The notes under the pieces: model-generated
Database searches by the model: none
Told to the model about the DNA's origin: nothing
The model's input: only the letters and a program-made list of their open reading frames with translations
Program-made: the position numbers and the translations under genes
Assembly: GCA_013339895.1 (NCBI GenBank)
Contig: JABACO010000008.1
Span: 5,658,354-5,722,353 of the forward strand
Length of the DNA: 64,000 nt
Source of the DNA: Ephydatia muelleri
Taxonomy: Eukaryota > Porifera > Demospongiae > Spongillida > Spongillidae
Direction: 5' to 3'
Part shown: positions 42,207-58,932 of the stretch, piece by piece
Numbering within the stretch: position 1 is the first letter of the stretch
Layout of the letters: each line of letters starts with the position of its first letter

Positions 42207-44928
42207 GGTAGTGGTTTGAAACGACGTAGCTGAGTGCATTTAATTTCTGGTATGCATGCACAGTACACTGAATGATTACCGTTACCAAACAATTTTTGTT
42301 AACCATATATTATACAAACAATGTAAGACATTTAGTTTACACTTTCCGGAAAACTCAAATGATGAGGTTTAGTCGTGCTCAATGTCAATGAAGCATACAT
42401 AAACCAGAGACATTTTAACCTCCAGAGAACATTCCACATTCCGAATGCACGTGATTGCTGAGACTACTAGTAAGCCTCGGTTCAAACGGCACCCGCTGAG
42501 CCAATGACTGGTCTGGCGATAAGAGCTGTCAATTAAATCAGACTCGTAGACGGCAGTTGCAAGGGAGGACCCAGGTATCATAAAGCTGGAAAGACAAATA
42601 AATTGCGGAGAAAATAAAGGAACCGTGTTCGATTTCTCGTCATAGCTGGTGTGATAGCTCGGTGCAATACCTAGGGTTAAACTAAATTCAAGGATTCTTG
42701 GAGACCTTTCCGGCATAGTGAACTTCATTGGTTCGTGTTCTTACTGCTATTATTACTGATATTAATGAAGTTCAACGTTTTGTAATATGCAATAAACTGC
42801 ACTTCTACGACCCAAACCGGATGTACATTTTACACTTTAAATCACTGACTGACAGGATTATGTGCAATTGTGTGAGCTATAAAGTTGAAGAACTATATAA
42901 CACTCAATTTCCAATTTTTACCAATTGTGTGTTAATGAGCCGAGGAATGAATTTTGCCCTGTCCTATTTGTGGTTATAGTTTCTCACATTTGCGTGATAC
43001 GAGGCATTTGATCTATAGTTCAGAATTATGCTTTGAAGGGCATAACAATTCAGTATAATTTATGGACATAAAACGTAAGAGCAAATTAAGTCACAGGCGC
43101 CTTTGAGTGATATTCGCGTTAGAAACAGCACTAGCTAAATTTTGTAATATTATTCATGCTGTAATCATTGCATGTACAGAAAAACTAAACTTTGGTTCCC
43201 AACACTGCTTGTATTATCCAGACCCAGAATAGAGCTGCATTTCTGCATGTTGCTAATGGAGAGGGGAAGAAGTACAAAATTTTCTATTAGCTGAGACAAA
43301 CCGTAATCAATATTGCTCCCTTGAACCACCACTCTCCACCACAAAACACATACGCACCTCTTCACACACACAAACATACACACACACAGACAGCCACACA
43401 CACACCTTCAGAACTGCGTATCAAAGAAGTGAATAGATCAATAATTAAGTGATCAATATAAAGCAATCAATGTATATACCATGCAAAGTAGGCATCAAAT
43501 AGAGATACTGTGCAAAGTGGACATCATTACTTTAAACTCAACATCATTATTAGGCATACTCATATACAAGGATGAACAAGAGAAAACAAGAATGTATTTG
43601 ACATGTCGACATGCACACACGTAGTTTGAGGTGTGTAGCCTTGGTTACAGAGGGCTTTTGGTATTGGTGTGGATCTTGTTCGACCTTGGAAAATTGGTCA
43701 TTATTGGACACAGACCACAGTTGGGCCCATTTTTACTGAGGAGTTGAGATTCATGTTATTACACTGAACCACAAGTCACATGATATCTGCCTCATGCTTA
43801 TGTTATGTGGCATGGCAACACGTACAAATCAGTCATATGACTTGCGGGCATATATGAATTCTAGACCACCAATTCCAAACCAGACACACCTCCAACACAA
43901 ACACCTCATGTACTAGTTAGTACACACAAACACACCCATTCATCTTTAGAACTGCTACTGATGTTACTGGAATCAGCCAATACTGGTGGATTAGTGATGT
44001 TTCTGGCTGTGGGTGGAGCCTACAGTAACAATAGGTATCCTTGCATTGATATGACTACAATAATGTTACCTTGACGATGCCCTTAGTTATTGAGTGCTTT
44101 AGCATAGTTATAATTGAGAAGGTTTAGTAACATAAAAAGATTTGTTAATTTTGCATAATTGAGCCCGATTTCGAAGGAACAAAAGATAATTATTCTCATG
44201 TACAGTCCATGATGTAGCATAATATCACCAACAAGCTAAACCAGCTCTGTAAGCTGGCAATCCAGTTCTGGCAGGTTCATGCTGGTGTGAATGATTCATT
44301 TGACCCATCCAGCTGACCTACATGTAACTCTTACATCATTTTCTTTGCAAACATTTTGCAGATGTACACACATGTACATACACGTAGCTGTACATACACA
44401 TATTAACATACCCACATACATACATGAATATATGCACACATGCAAGCATACACACATGTACACACACATACATATATATGAACATGTACATACATACACA
44501 TACATGCACACATGCATACATACACTCATATACATATACTCATATACATACGCACATATACATATATACACACACATACATACAAGGTCTATTGTCCACT
44601 CAAACACGTGCACATTACAATGACAATAGCGCTATGCCATTTAAAACTTGGGCTTTATCTGCTTCAGTGGAGCCATGGGTGAGCGTATCCGATTTATTAT
44701 TCAATCATGGGAAAATCCATATGTGACTCCCACCAGCATTCTAACAAGCCAGGACACTTGTCTTTTAGCAGGAGTAGGCCAATATCATCTAATAGTTTCT
44801 TGAATGCTATTTAAATGGAGCTTACCACCCCCATTATTGCCCTTCTTGTTTGAAAAAACAATCTGCAGCATCATCACTTGATCTTGGCATTTAATTTACT
44901 GTGTATGTGTTCGTGCAATGTGTGTGTG

Positions 44929-44964
<36 letters not shown>

Positions 44965-46077
44965 TGTGTGTGTATGGAGGAATACATTTCATTTCCATGT
45001 CACCATACTTACAAAGCTCTACAGTATTACTAGAATTCAACCAGACCTGGTCCGTAGAACCTGGTGACAAGATGGTGTCATGGTTGCGATATTCATTAAC
45101 CATTCTTGTATGGTACTATGGTAAAATGCAATGATCATGGCAGCTGTTATGCTACCACTTAATCACTTATCTAATACATCACATCTCCTGGCTGATGTCA
45201 TGCAACATCATTAGATCTCTAGGTCTGAGTACTGTACCTATGACAATATCATGGACATTATTTGGTCACATGATATGAGCACATGTTGATAGTATCTGGT
45301 TAGTAGATTAAAATAAAAGTTATAGAGATCAATCCGAATTGTTGAACTGAATCCAAAATCATAGACACTAGATAATCAATCAAGATATTATAGATAAAAG
45401 ATCAAGTGATCCCGACAGGAATGACTTAGGATTTAATGCAATCCCTGTCACCGTCTACAGCCTGCGGATTGGATTGGATATCGGTTGGACCTAACTGCAG
45501 CTCCAACTTTACAGTCGTATTGAAATCCCTATTATGGAAGATGTAGAGCCAGCTCCACCCTTGACATGGTTCAGACTGCAGCAACGTGTCCTGCACAATA
45601 TTTTAACTCGGTGGGTGAAAATGATGCACGTATTAAGTATGCAGCAATGCTTTGACGTAAGTCCGCCGTATTAACTAGCTTCTTTCCAGGACTACAGAGG
45701 CTGTTTCACTGATTAAATAAATAAATAAATAGCTCTTACTCCTTAATTGTCACGACAGATGCATGCCGTATTTAAACGTGGTTAATTAAATACGGATCCG
45801 GCAGATCCAATCTCCACAAAGCTAAGGGTGTGTGGATCACGTGCAATGCAGCGGCCCGTTATCTAGCCACGCGGGAATAATGATACTACAATAAGAATTG
45901 AAAAATACTGCAGACACCTAGCAGAGGCCGGTCACCGAAAAAGTGATCCGGGCAAAACGCGATCCGCGGACGGTGTCACAGGACTACATGCACCGATGCA
46001 CGTCCCCACGGAGTACGCGTCCGGTCGGACCCTATAGTCCTAGGTCTAAGGATACGGTGTTCCCACTTAGGATAGGC

Positions 46078-46111
<34 letters not shown>

Positions 46112-47524
46112 ACCCCCCTACTAAATACTCTCGGCTCCATAGCTAGCTCCGTTTGTAGTTGTTCTGCTTCTATGAAGTCGGTACGCATCATCTAATAAGA
46201 AGAGTATGACGCAAGTGCTTGCTCCACGTGCTGTTTTGAAAACTTTGGAGGCTGTATTTTGAGCGACAAGAAAGTCAAAGAGAGCATGTAAACTGCAAGT
46301 AACAACATTGAGGTACCATTTAACATTTGATATCATGACCATTGGCTTGCAGTGTCAGTCTACATTTGTCAGGTCATGTAAACACCTACGACGTATAAAA
46401 GAGGTGGCAAACTTTTAGCCCCAATATTCAATGGGCCGTGTGGCGATGGTATTTTAGTGCGCTCATCTGTAGGCCCATAGTTTTGCACATCAAGACGCAA
46501 CAACATTTAAATAGTTGGTCGATGATTTCTCTAACTGAATATCTACTTGAGCACGTGCAGAATATATTGCTGATAGAGTTATGTTAAATAGAAGACGAAA
46601 TTCGCGTAACCAAAGGTGTATATTTGTGCGCTCATTCCTGATGACGCCCTTGCAGTATCAGTTGTTGCGTACTTATATAGTTCCATGTTTTTCTGACTGA
46701 AATATGCTAATAGCAACTGTGTAACCTCTTATGGTCGTCCTGGATGAGGCCATGAAGTTTGTGAATATAAGAAAGCAGTTAAAATGCATCCTTTATTGTA
46801 AAATGTAACTTGTTCATGTAACTGTGTAAACAGGTTGTGAAATATACTTAATCTGCTTACCAGCCTCCATTTAACATTGATTAAAAGCTCACATATACAT
46901 GTACAGTATATAGGCTTTGTTCTCTCTGAACAGATGGACAATGCCACCAAGAAAGCCAAAAAAAGTGCAAGACCAAGAGTGAATAGAATAACAAAAATAA
47001 TTATTCGCTCAATTTACCTGTACATGTGTTGTTGTAGATGCAGGCACGTGGTCAATAGGCACATGCGAGTCACATTCTTTTACGTTTCTATATATTAATA
47101 TTGCAAAATGTCGACCAAGTCGCATTAGCTATCTCAGCAAGAGCACTAGCGAGCTGCATGTTAATGCATGAGCGCTCTGCTTCAGTCGTGAGCAAGCCCA
47201 CACATTTCAACAGCATTCAATAAAATGTACACATAGACGTTATAACCACGTAAAGTACGTCTTTGTCCACTATAGCTTGTGTACCCGGTTAACTGTCTTT
47301 ACTCTTTCACGGGCATATTGCGCCGCAGTTGAAAGCCACTCTGTTTATAACATTTTGTAGTCAACAACATATTGATCAGTTGTTTCGTGATCATATAGTG
47401 TATCGCTTTACTGCAACGCGGAAATGCACTACATTTGTAATTGGCTTTGCCCACGAAAGAATTTAATTAGCATAATTTGTATCCCGTGCGTGGATATACG
47501 AACTTCCGCTCTCATCAGCACAAG
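42207..47524. other. Gene-poor stretch with microsatellites and a poly-C run
   Basis: No convincing gene. Holds degenerate (CA)n near 43,365-43,405, an (ACAT/ACATAC)n region at 44,361-44,590, (TG)n at 44,920-44,973, (AAAT)n near 45,716-45,732, and a 31-base poly-C run at 46,081-46,111. A GC-richer block (about 45,930-46,075) precedes the poly-C run. The ORFs over these tracts are repeat artefacts. Confidence 0.45.
44361..44590. repeat. Degenerate (ACAT)/(ACATAC)n microsatellite
   Basis: About 230 bp of ACATACAC, ATACAT and CACACATG words with no fixed unit. Open on both strands because of its composition. Confidence 0.85.
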
Positions 47525-47532
47525 TATATAAG
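47525..47532 (+). promoter_or_regulatory. TATA box of the first Reeler gene
   Basis: TATATAAG lies about 64 bp before the start codon at 47,596. The presumed 5' UTR includes a 26-base poly-C run (47,561-47,586) immediately before the ATG region. Confidence 0.5.
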
Positions 47533-47595
47533 ATTTACACCTACGGTGTACCTTCACATGCCCCCCCCCCCCCCCCCCCCCCCCCCGTTGAAGGA

Positions 47596-49120
47596 ATGTA
47601 CGGGCTGCTAATTATACTGACTTCTGCCTGCCTTGTCGGAGTCTTAGCGCTACCTAATGGAGCTCCTGCAGAAGCGTGCGCCTCTATCTATCCTCAGGGT
47701 CACAACGCTATTTCCCCACTCAACACTACCGGGGGTAAAGGATGCGTCTACTTGAATGTTACTGCTTTTAATGGAAGCTATATCCCTGGAATGAGCTATT
47801 CTCGTACGTCTTCTGACTCAAAGGCTATGTACATGTAGCTGCTAACATTTGACGTTTCTCTTCTGAATTCCTATTTCACACGCACACATTATTGCACTCT
47901 TTACGCATATGTTTCAAATTGGTTTAGTGACACTGGTGAGCTGTGATGCGTATTTAGGGCTCTTGGTACAAGGCCGGCTCACAGCTGACGGCAGGACTCC
48001 CGTTGGCAAGTTCACAACAGCACAACAAGTCAAACTCAGCAGTTGTACTCCGGCCGAAGTGAGTTTGCAATTCAGTGCGTATACTATTCAGTAAGTACGC
48101 CGTGCGATTGAAACTTCAACTGTTTCGCGGGCAAGAGTGCAATATTGCGCCGCAGCTGCCACTTTTTCTTTTATTTCACCATTAAAACGTTTTGAAGTCA
48201 ACACATTGTTCAGAGGAAAGTTTATTTGCTCATCATATTCCTCAAAGTAGAACGTTCTCTAAAACGCCAATACCGCAATAATTAAAGATTATACTAATTT
48301 AAAGTTCCTCATGAATACGGCTTCTGTTTACTGAAGCCGTGATTATGAAGTTTGCAGTGTCAATTCTTGCGATAATAAGCGCCGTGTGGAAACGTTATTT
48401 GTAAATAGCTTCGGGGAATTTGACAAGCTAATAAAACGTTAATGGTTAGATACAAAAGTGGCATTATAGCAGCCGCGGCGTAATATTGCGCTGTTGCCCG
48501 CGAAAATGTTAATTGAATCATGCAAAATAAATAAATCTCACTGTATTCCAGAGTGCAGTTACGCATGTCGATAATATCAAAAAGAGCAACTTAACGCTAC
48601 TGTGGACAGCTCCTCCCAGCGGCACAGGTCCCGTCACTTTCTTGTAAGACGACTTTGCAGTTGTTGTCATTGCCTATATTATTCATGTATTTGCGCACGC
48701 TTATGTACATGCACGTATATCGTACTACCGTATGTAAATCTGGCGTTAAGTCCTTCTCTATATGCAGCTACGCGGTTGTTGTGGACTACGACCCCGCCGA
48801 GTCAGAGAACACATTCTACGCTACACTACAGACAGCATCCATCAGGGAGCTTAACGGTATGCATAACTACAATACGTCGCATGCACAGTATGATCAGTTG
48901 CGATTTCATAAATTTGTCCATAACAAATATATATGTATTTATTATTCCATGTTCATTCAGGCAACGCCCCTTTGATTAGCAGCCAAAAAGGTAGGAGTAC
49001 ATGTATAGGAACTTTTCCTTTTTTGAAACCTTGTTTATTCTTTTGTGGCGTTTATTTCTCTCTGTAGGGGTCTTGTGGTTAATGATCGTGCTCAGTGGGC
49101 TTGCATCCAGGCTATTCTAG
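47596..49120 (+). CDS. Secreted/membrane-anchored Reeler-domain protein (copy 1), six exons
   Basis: Exons 47,596-47,803, 47,928-48,058, 48,552-48,643, 48,768-48,856, 48,961-48,990 and 49,068-49,120. Phases match at every junction and the sum is 603 nt (200 aa plus stop). A signal peptide (MYGLLIILTSACLVGVLA) is followed by a Reeler domain: 'ACASIYPQGHN', 'GSYIPGMSYS', 'LVSCDAYLGLLVQGRL', 'SAVTHV', 'LLWTAPPSGTGPVTF' and 'YAVVVDYDPAESENTFYATL'. After a short linker the protein ends in a hydrophobic tail (LWLMIVLSGLASRLF), suggesting a GPI or C-terminal membrane anchor. N-x-S/T sites are present. The family (PF02014-type) occurs in reelin, ferric-chelate reductase 1 and arthropod defence proteins; no DOMON or cytochrome b561 part is present here, so a stand-alone, possibly defence or adhesion role is an inference. 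A paralogue lies 5.7 kb downstream. TATA box at 47,525. Confidence 0.85.
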
Positions 49121-53330
<4,210 letters not shown>

Positions 53331-54624
53331 ATGAGTTCATCACTTCAGCTATTTCTGTTGCCACTTTTAGCGGTAGCCAATGCATATCGCCTCGGCGCGC
53401 CCATCGAATCCTGTGCATCGATATACCCTGTTGGCCACAATGCGATCGTCCACAACAGCACCGCCACACCAAACGTGGATTTGAATATCAGCGGATTTAC
53501 AAATGGAAGCTACATTCCTGGCAAAGTATACACGCGTAAGCCTCGATTGATCGTTAGGACCTGTACCTGCATGTACCCATTGTTGATACGCATAAAACTA
53601 ATTGTGGCACTCCCCACCGAGGGGCATGATTCTTTTTTGTTGTTGTTTTCACTTAGGTAACTATCATAGACAGTGTCTTATAACTCGACTGCATTTTCAT
53701 ATGTTTTGAACGTATAACGAGACTGAGTGCATGTCTAAACGGAGCAGCACGTGCCCTCTCTAACAAGCGCTTTAGTTATATTATCTTACCGTAATAATCT
53801 AGCTTCCTGTTCTTATCTTTTTCTTCCAACTCTTTCTTTGAAAACTGCTTACCTTTCTGAATCAGTCGTTTTGGAGAGTACTGCCATATATAGGGGGTTT
53901 CTTGTTCAAGGTCGGTTGAAGGCTGATGAAAAGACCCCCGTCGGACAATTCTTGATTGCTAATGGAGTGCGGCTCATGGACTGTCACATGCTTCCCAACG
54001 TAAGTAGATTTATTTGAGGTATCAAATGGATTTGGTAATGGTTCATTCACGTTGCAGAGTACAGTCACTCACACGAACAACACTGCGATGAGAAATACAA
54101 CTCTCAACTGGACCGCTCCCAATGCTGGCGCAGGGCCCGTCGTCTTCTTGTACGTGAGCCATGCCCATTTCATGTGTCATATGACCACTCCGTAATCTGA
54201 GATATACATCCGTATCGCACAATATAAATTAATACACGTATAATCCAATTCACTCATTCATTGCATCTTAGATTCGCCGTAGTTGTGGAATACAGCCGCA
54301 GGAAGTCGCAAAACATTTTTTACGCAACCCTTAAAACGTCATCTATTATGGAGCTTGCAGCCGATGCACCACAGCAGGGAAATGGCACGTCGCAATTGAC
54401 AAATGCTACCTCACTATACATGTGGCCTAACGGTACTTCAGAGACGAGGAATAATGGCACCTCGATGAATGACGCGACAAATGGTACGTCTGTGATTGTG
54501 ATCATGATCAATTATGGATGCATTTATCAGTACCGATGCCCATGCAGGTGCCTCCTTCCCTCTGTTGCACCCAGCCAGTAAGTATGCTTTACTTGTACAT
54601 ATTTATGCACTGTGCATAGTGTAG
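53331..54624 (+). CDS. Secreted/membrane-anchored Reeler-domain protein (copy 2), five exons
   Basis: Exons 53,331-53,535, 53,866-53,999, 54,058-54,149, 54,272-54,483 and 54,548-54,624 give 720 nt (239 aa plus stop). The first three junctions repeat the phases of copy 1 (1, 0, 2). A signal peptide (MSSSLQLFLLPLLAVANA) precedes a Reeler domain with 'SCASIYPVGHN', 'GSYIPGKVYT', 'YRGFLVQGRL', 'STVTHT', 'LNWTAPNAGAGPVVF' and 'FAVVVEYSRRKSQNIFYATL'. It is followed by a stalk with five N-glycosylation sites of NGTS/NATS type. The last exon is less certain: using the donor at 54,484 and acceptor at 54,547 (64-nt intron) gives a hydrophobic C-terminal tail (YALLVHIYALCIV) like that of copy 1; reading through instead gives an ORF that ends at 54,581. 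Tandem paralogue of the gene at 47.6 kb. Confidence 0.82.
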
Positions 54625-57600
54625 CAGGAAACTTACCTCTTGCATTATCTTCATTCTCCACCTGCTTCCAAATCTCACCATGATCAAGCAACCACCATCT
54701 CGCTGCTTTGTGCAATGACCCTGTTCTTTTATATTTGCGTGTAATATGACACCTCCGGTCTTTGCATGTGCATATATAGGTCCGGGTTGGAGGGCACATG
54801 AGATTGTCTTTTCTACTAGCTGTACTATGGTCATGTGATATAATTATATAATACTTTACTTCTTCTGGGACGGTAAAAATCGAATTACAGTGCAGTATTA
54901 AGAATACCTACAATCAAGAACTTGCTATGGTGTGCTTATAATTATGCGTTTATTCTCTTTGAAGCGGTTGGCAAGAGCATTAATTATTCTCCATATCCAG
55001 AAGTTCCAATACATTGAGAGGACATCTATGCATTTTAAGTCGAAATTTTTTCCGATTACATCACAGGATAGAGAAAAATTGAAAGATCATAATGATATAT
55101 ATTTTATGGCATTTGCATTGAAAGGAAAAGTGCTACAAATTGTCAAAGAATAAGTAATTAATACTTGCGGTCGCGGTCATACGTCATGCCTGCTTTACGT
55201 CATGAACTAGTTAACTAATGTAAGCACGCTTGTGCATGAGATCTCAGATAACCCATTTGCAGAAATGCTTCTAAGTCGGAGGTGGCAACTGAGCTTTATA
55301 GCCGCGCCTTAGCTAGTCTTTGATCAGCTAACGCACGTTCAATCCTGGCCCGCTTCTACTAGTACCGGTACCCTGACGGGACAATGAACTGTATTATACA
55401 CAATGTGTACTTATAAGTAATCCGGCGTAGCATACTCTCCGCAAATAAACGTGGCTGTGCTACGCCAGACTAGCGTGTAAGTGTGTCTCATTTTTGCTGC
55501 ACCATGGTCACGCATCAAACGTTGAAACTGGTTGATATTTCTGTTAACTGCAAGATTCCGGCTGGCTGGCTATTACGGTCACACGACTCAGTCTTGGACA
55601 AACTTTTGGCTTCCTCAGCAGTTTGAGGCTGGATTTGCACAAAATATCCACGACCAACCATTTTACAGTATTCAGGCACTCAAGCGAAACGTTTGGCATC
55701 TATGGGAGTATAAAATGGTAAGGTCTGTACCCATGGTAAAGTTTACGTAACGCTAAAACCACCTTGATCACTGCTGATGTAATCTGGAGTTCTACCAACA
55801 GCCTCGAGGTCGGTTCTCAAACAGCCTCTCCCCCTACTAGGCATAGTAATTTCTCCAAGGTGTCTTCTCAATGGCCTCTCTCCTACCCACCGTATACCCC
55901 CAACAGTCAAACACAATGCACATCACCTGTGAACACCCTATACATAGCACACTCTTCAAAATACAAAGCCTCATGCAGTCAGTACTCTCCGTCAGACTTT
56001 CAAACGATGATCTCTTCCCTCTGCGCTCCCCGGGTCCAGTCTCGTCAGAGTTCGATATTATTTTAGAAAAATGTCTTCTGAGGCAACCTACGAGAATGTT
56101 CCCTGAATTGCAGTGGCAAGTGTAGAATTGTGTAAACTTACCACGGTGCAGACCTTACAGTACTGGCTAGATAAGAACTCCATCCGAACACAACAACAAA
56201 TAAAAAGTGAGACAGTCGCTCCTTCATGACAGAAATTCTTGGCGATGTACATGTACACTCCATATACATGTTTTGTGCATAGGTGAAGCGCTCAATTGAC
56301 AGCGTACCCGGCTGGATTAGCGTCTCGACACGCAAATTGTAATCATTAGAGCAACTCAAAAATTATCGTTTTTCAGCATTTTTTCAGGCTCTCAAGCGAT
56401 ATGTAAAAATTATAAAGTTGAGCTATCCTTTGGAATACATGTATGTGAGATCTGCCAGACTGCACCCGTAGTGTAGTACAATTATATCCGAACGCACTTC
56501 TCCAAAAGCCTTGTCAGTGTGTGGGTGCGTGTTTGTGTGCATGTATGTGCGCGTGCATGTAAGTGTATGCGTGTGTATGTGCGTGTCACAAAGGGCGGAT
56601 TGAAAGCTTGCGTTTGTCTACATGTGAGTGTATGTATATGCGTGTATATAACGTGTGCATTTGTGTGTCACACGCAAGCACATATACAATAATAGTAGAT
56701 TGAAAGTTGGGTAGTATGTACGTACAAGCCTTCTTATAGGCATATACATACATACATACATAAAAGCAAGCGTATCGGTACACACACAGAGTGTAATGCG
56801 TACTAGTAACTTAACAACCCTGACTTGAGGTGTTTTTGTCTTAGTTATAAATATCTTGCAGAAATTATAAATTGGGATGTTATTATTTGCGCCAAATTAT
56901 GTGTAATTAACGTTAACACATGCTTATTAATGAGGCCTGGGAACGAGCGAGGGTGTTACAAGACTAACGTCATGTATGGCATTGGTCGCCATTTTTAATA
57001 GTAATCATTGAATCAGGAGCACCAATGACCATTATAATATAAATCTTCCCAAGGAACCGACAGGTGTAAGGTAAAAAAATATTATTACCACGGTAAAACA
57101 CATTGGTGTATTGTGGACCAGGATCTATTGCCGCACGTGAAAAATCCAACACGAATCTAGCTGGTGGAATACTGTAATTAGGTCAGGTGAAAATGGCGTT
57201 TTGTGTACTTGTCTACGGAAAGCACTATTTTGCCTCCAGGAACCAAAGAGGGCTATATATATATTTTATTCTAATGACACAGGATACTGAGCAACAAGAT
57301 TCCGTTGCCGCAAGTGAAGTATCATCTTGGACTAGTTAGTATAGGTTTTATTTTGCTGTACATCTGAACCTGCGGCAGCAGGTTCAATATAGGATTGATT
57401 GAGGATTGATGAATATCATTAAAAAAACTTCACTCGCGTCTGGAGGGACAACGGAGAAACGGATCGCGTATCTCTTTGTCGCGATGGAACGAGAACTCAA
57501 AGATCTACAGTTCTACGTTTGTTCCGTGTCATAAAACGGTGTGCTTTTAGAGAAACAAACGAATTCCTTTTTCTCGTGCCCAGTCCCAAAATAATTCTTG

Positions 57601-57780
57601 GTCGTCGTCTTCTAATTCTTCTTCTTCTTCTTCCTTAGGAAGGTATAACTCGAGCTACGAACGGTTTTGAATAACGGCAATAGCGCCAATATCTTTGGAA
57701 TTCACCTGCGCGGTGCCCTTTAAGGTCATATAAAGACTACAGCGAGAAGTACCTCATGCGGTAGCAAGTTCTGTATAGGA
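54625..57780. other. Gene-free stretch, nothing recognised
   Basis: Short ORFs only. Near 56,515-56,660 and 56,740-56,765 there are GTGTGC- and CATA-type simple sequences, and a (TTC)n patch lies near 57,620-57,640. No domain or mobile-element termini were seen. Confidence 0.35.
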
Positions 57781-57926
57781 TATGAAGTTATTGCAGAAGT
57801 TTATTTGGTTTATTGTTGATTAATGAAGTTATTTTACAGCATGCAGTATAAATACTCCGACCTGCACGAAATTTATTTGGTGTTCCTAGGCCTATCGCAG
57901 TTAAATACTTTGACTAGTGAAGTTAA

Positions 57927-58411
57927 ATGCCTTCGCGTAATCGAAAGAAGAGATCTAAGCAACGAGCGGAATACCTTCAAAAGCAAGACGATATTTTACC
58001 ACAAGAAAACAAGGCTAAAGCCCGAGCGCGCTACAAAAGAAGGACACCTACAACGCAAATGCTGTATCTAAGCGTGCTGCTAAAAGCAGCGATATCAAGA
58101 GGGCGTCGAGGAGAACCGTGCTGCTAAAAGGCAGCGATATCAAGAGGGCGTCGAGGAGAACCGTGCTGCTAAAAGGCAGCGATATCAAGAGGGCGTCAAG
58201 GAGAACCGTGCTGCTAAAAGGCAGCGATATCAAGAGGGCGTCAAGGAGAACCGTGCTGCTAAAAGGCAGCGATATCAAGAGGGCGTCGAGGAGAACCGTG
58301 CTGCTAATAGGCGGATATACAGGGGCAATTCAGCTACCATTAAGGCAGCTAGAAGGAGTCGGTATTGGAAGGGTCGTAGAACTACCACTACCACCCAAAG
58401 GTATGTTATAA
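57927..58411 (+). pseudogene. Frameshifted ORF with five 15-residue charged repeats
   Basis: An ATG at 57,927 opens 'MPSRNRKKRSKQRAEYLQKQ', a strongly basic, helical start. After two single-base shifts (about 58,035 and 58,085) the sequence continues into a 45-bp tandem repeat whose best frame reads RAAKRQRYQEGVEEN five times, then 'RAANRRIYRGNSATIKAARRSRYWKGRR'. Such basic, coiled-coil-like repeats open several transposon-encoded (for example helicase-bearing) multicopy proteins in sponges, from general memory; no enzymatic domain is visible here. Function unknown. Confidence 0.45.
58073..58310. repeat. 45-bp coding tandem repeat, five copies
   Basis: Unit CGTGCTGCTAAAAGGCAGCG plus ATATCAAGAGGGCGTCGAGGAGAAC (written in two parts). 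Copies differ only by CGAGG/CAAGG changes, and the first lacks one G. All three frames on the plus strand stay open across it, so frame choice rests on the flanks. Confidence 0.9.
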
Positions 58412-58786
58412 ATAGCATGCTGTATGTAGCATTTAAAGTCTAAGGGCTGCTTTCTTACGTGCTAATGTAAGTTGCTCATGGCTTCCTGTCATGCACACAT
58501 TAACACATTTCTTGTACGCTTGCATGCATATTATCAGATGTACAGTAAGGCTTCCCAGTTCCCTGGTAAAGGTCAATGTTTGTACAAAAGGTTATTTGTG
58601 CATGCATCTGTGTCTGTTACATTGTACATTAGTTATCTGATGTTGAAAGAAAGGACTACACACGTGTGTGTGTATAGTACAAGTCAGTCATGCGCATCCA
58701 CCCCTTGCTGCAGCTGTGTTTAATTGTTATCAGATGTACAGTAAGGCTTCCCACAAGTAAAAGTTCCCCCATGTACATGTAAAGGG

Positions 58787-58932
58787 TCAATCTTTGTTGT
58801 TTTAAAGGTCCACTACACGTGTGTACAGAAGTGTTACCCAAAATTGAGTCTACATGTACATGTAAAGAGTCAATCTTTGTTGTTTTAAAGGTCCACTACA
58901 CGTGTGTACAGAAGTGTTACCCAAAATTGAGT
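58787..58932. repeat. 81-bp tandem duplication
   Basis: The words GTCAATCTTTGTTGTTTTAA, GGTCCACTACACGTGTGTAC and AGAAGTGTTACCCAAAATTG occur in this order at 58,787-58,852 and again at 58,868-58,932 with one change. The upstream word CAGATGTACAGTAAGGCTTC is also present twice (58,535 and 58,731), so two nested duplications are visible. Confidence 0.85.

Noticed and set aside
55532..56125. Three overlapping 70-100-codon ORFs
   Set aside because: No recognisable domain, no consistent splice borders, and composition like intergenic DNA.
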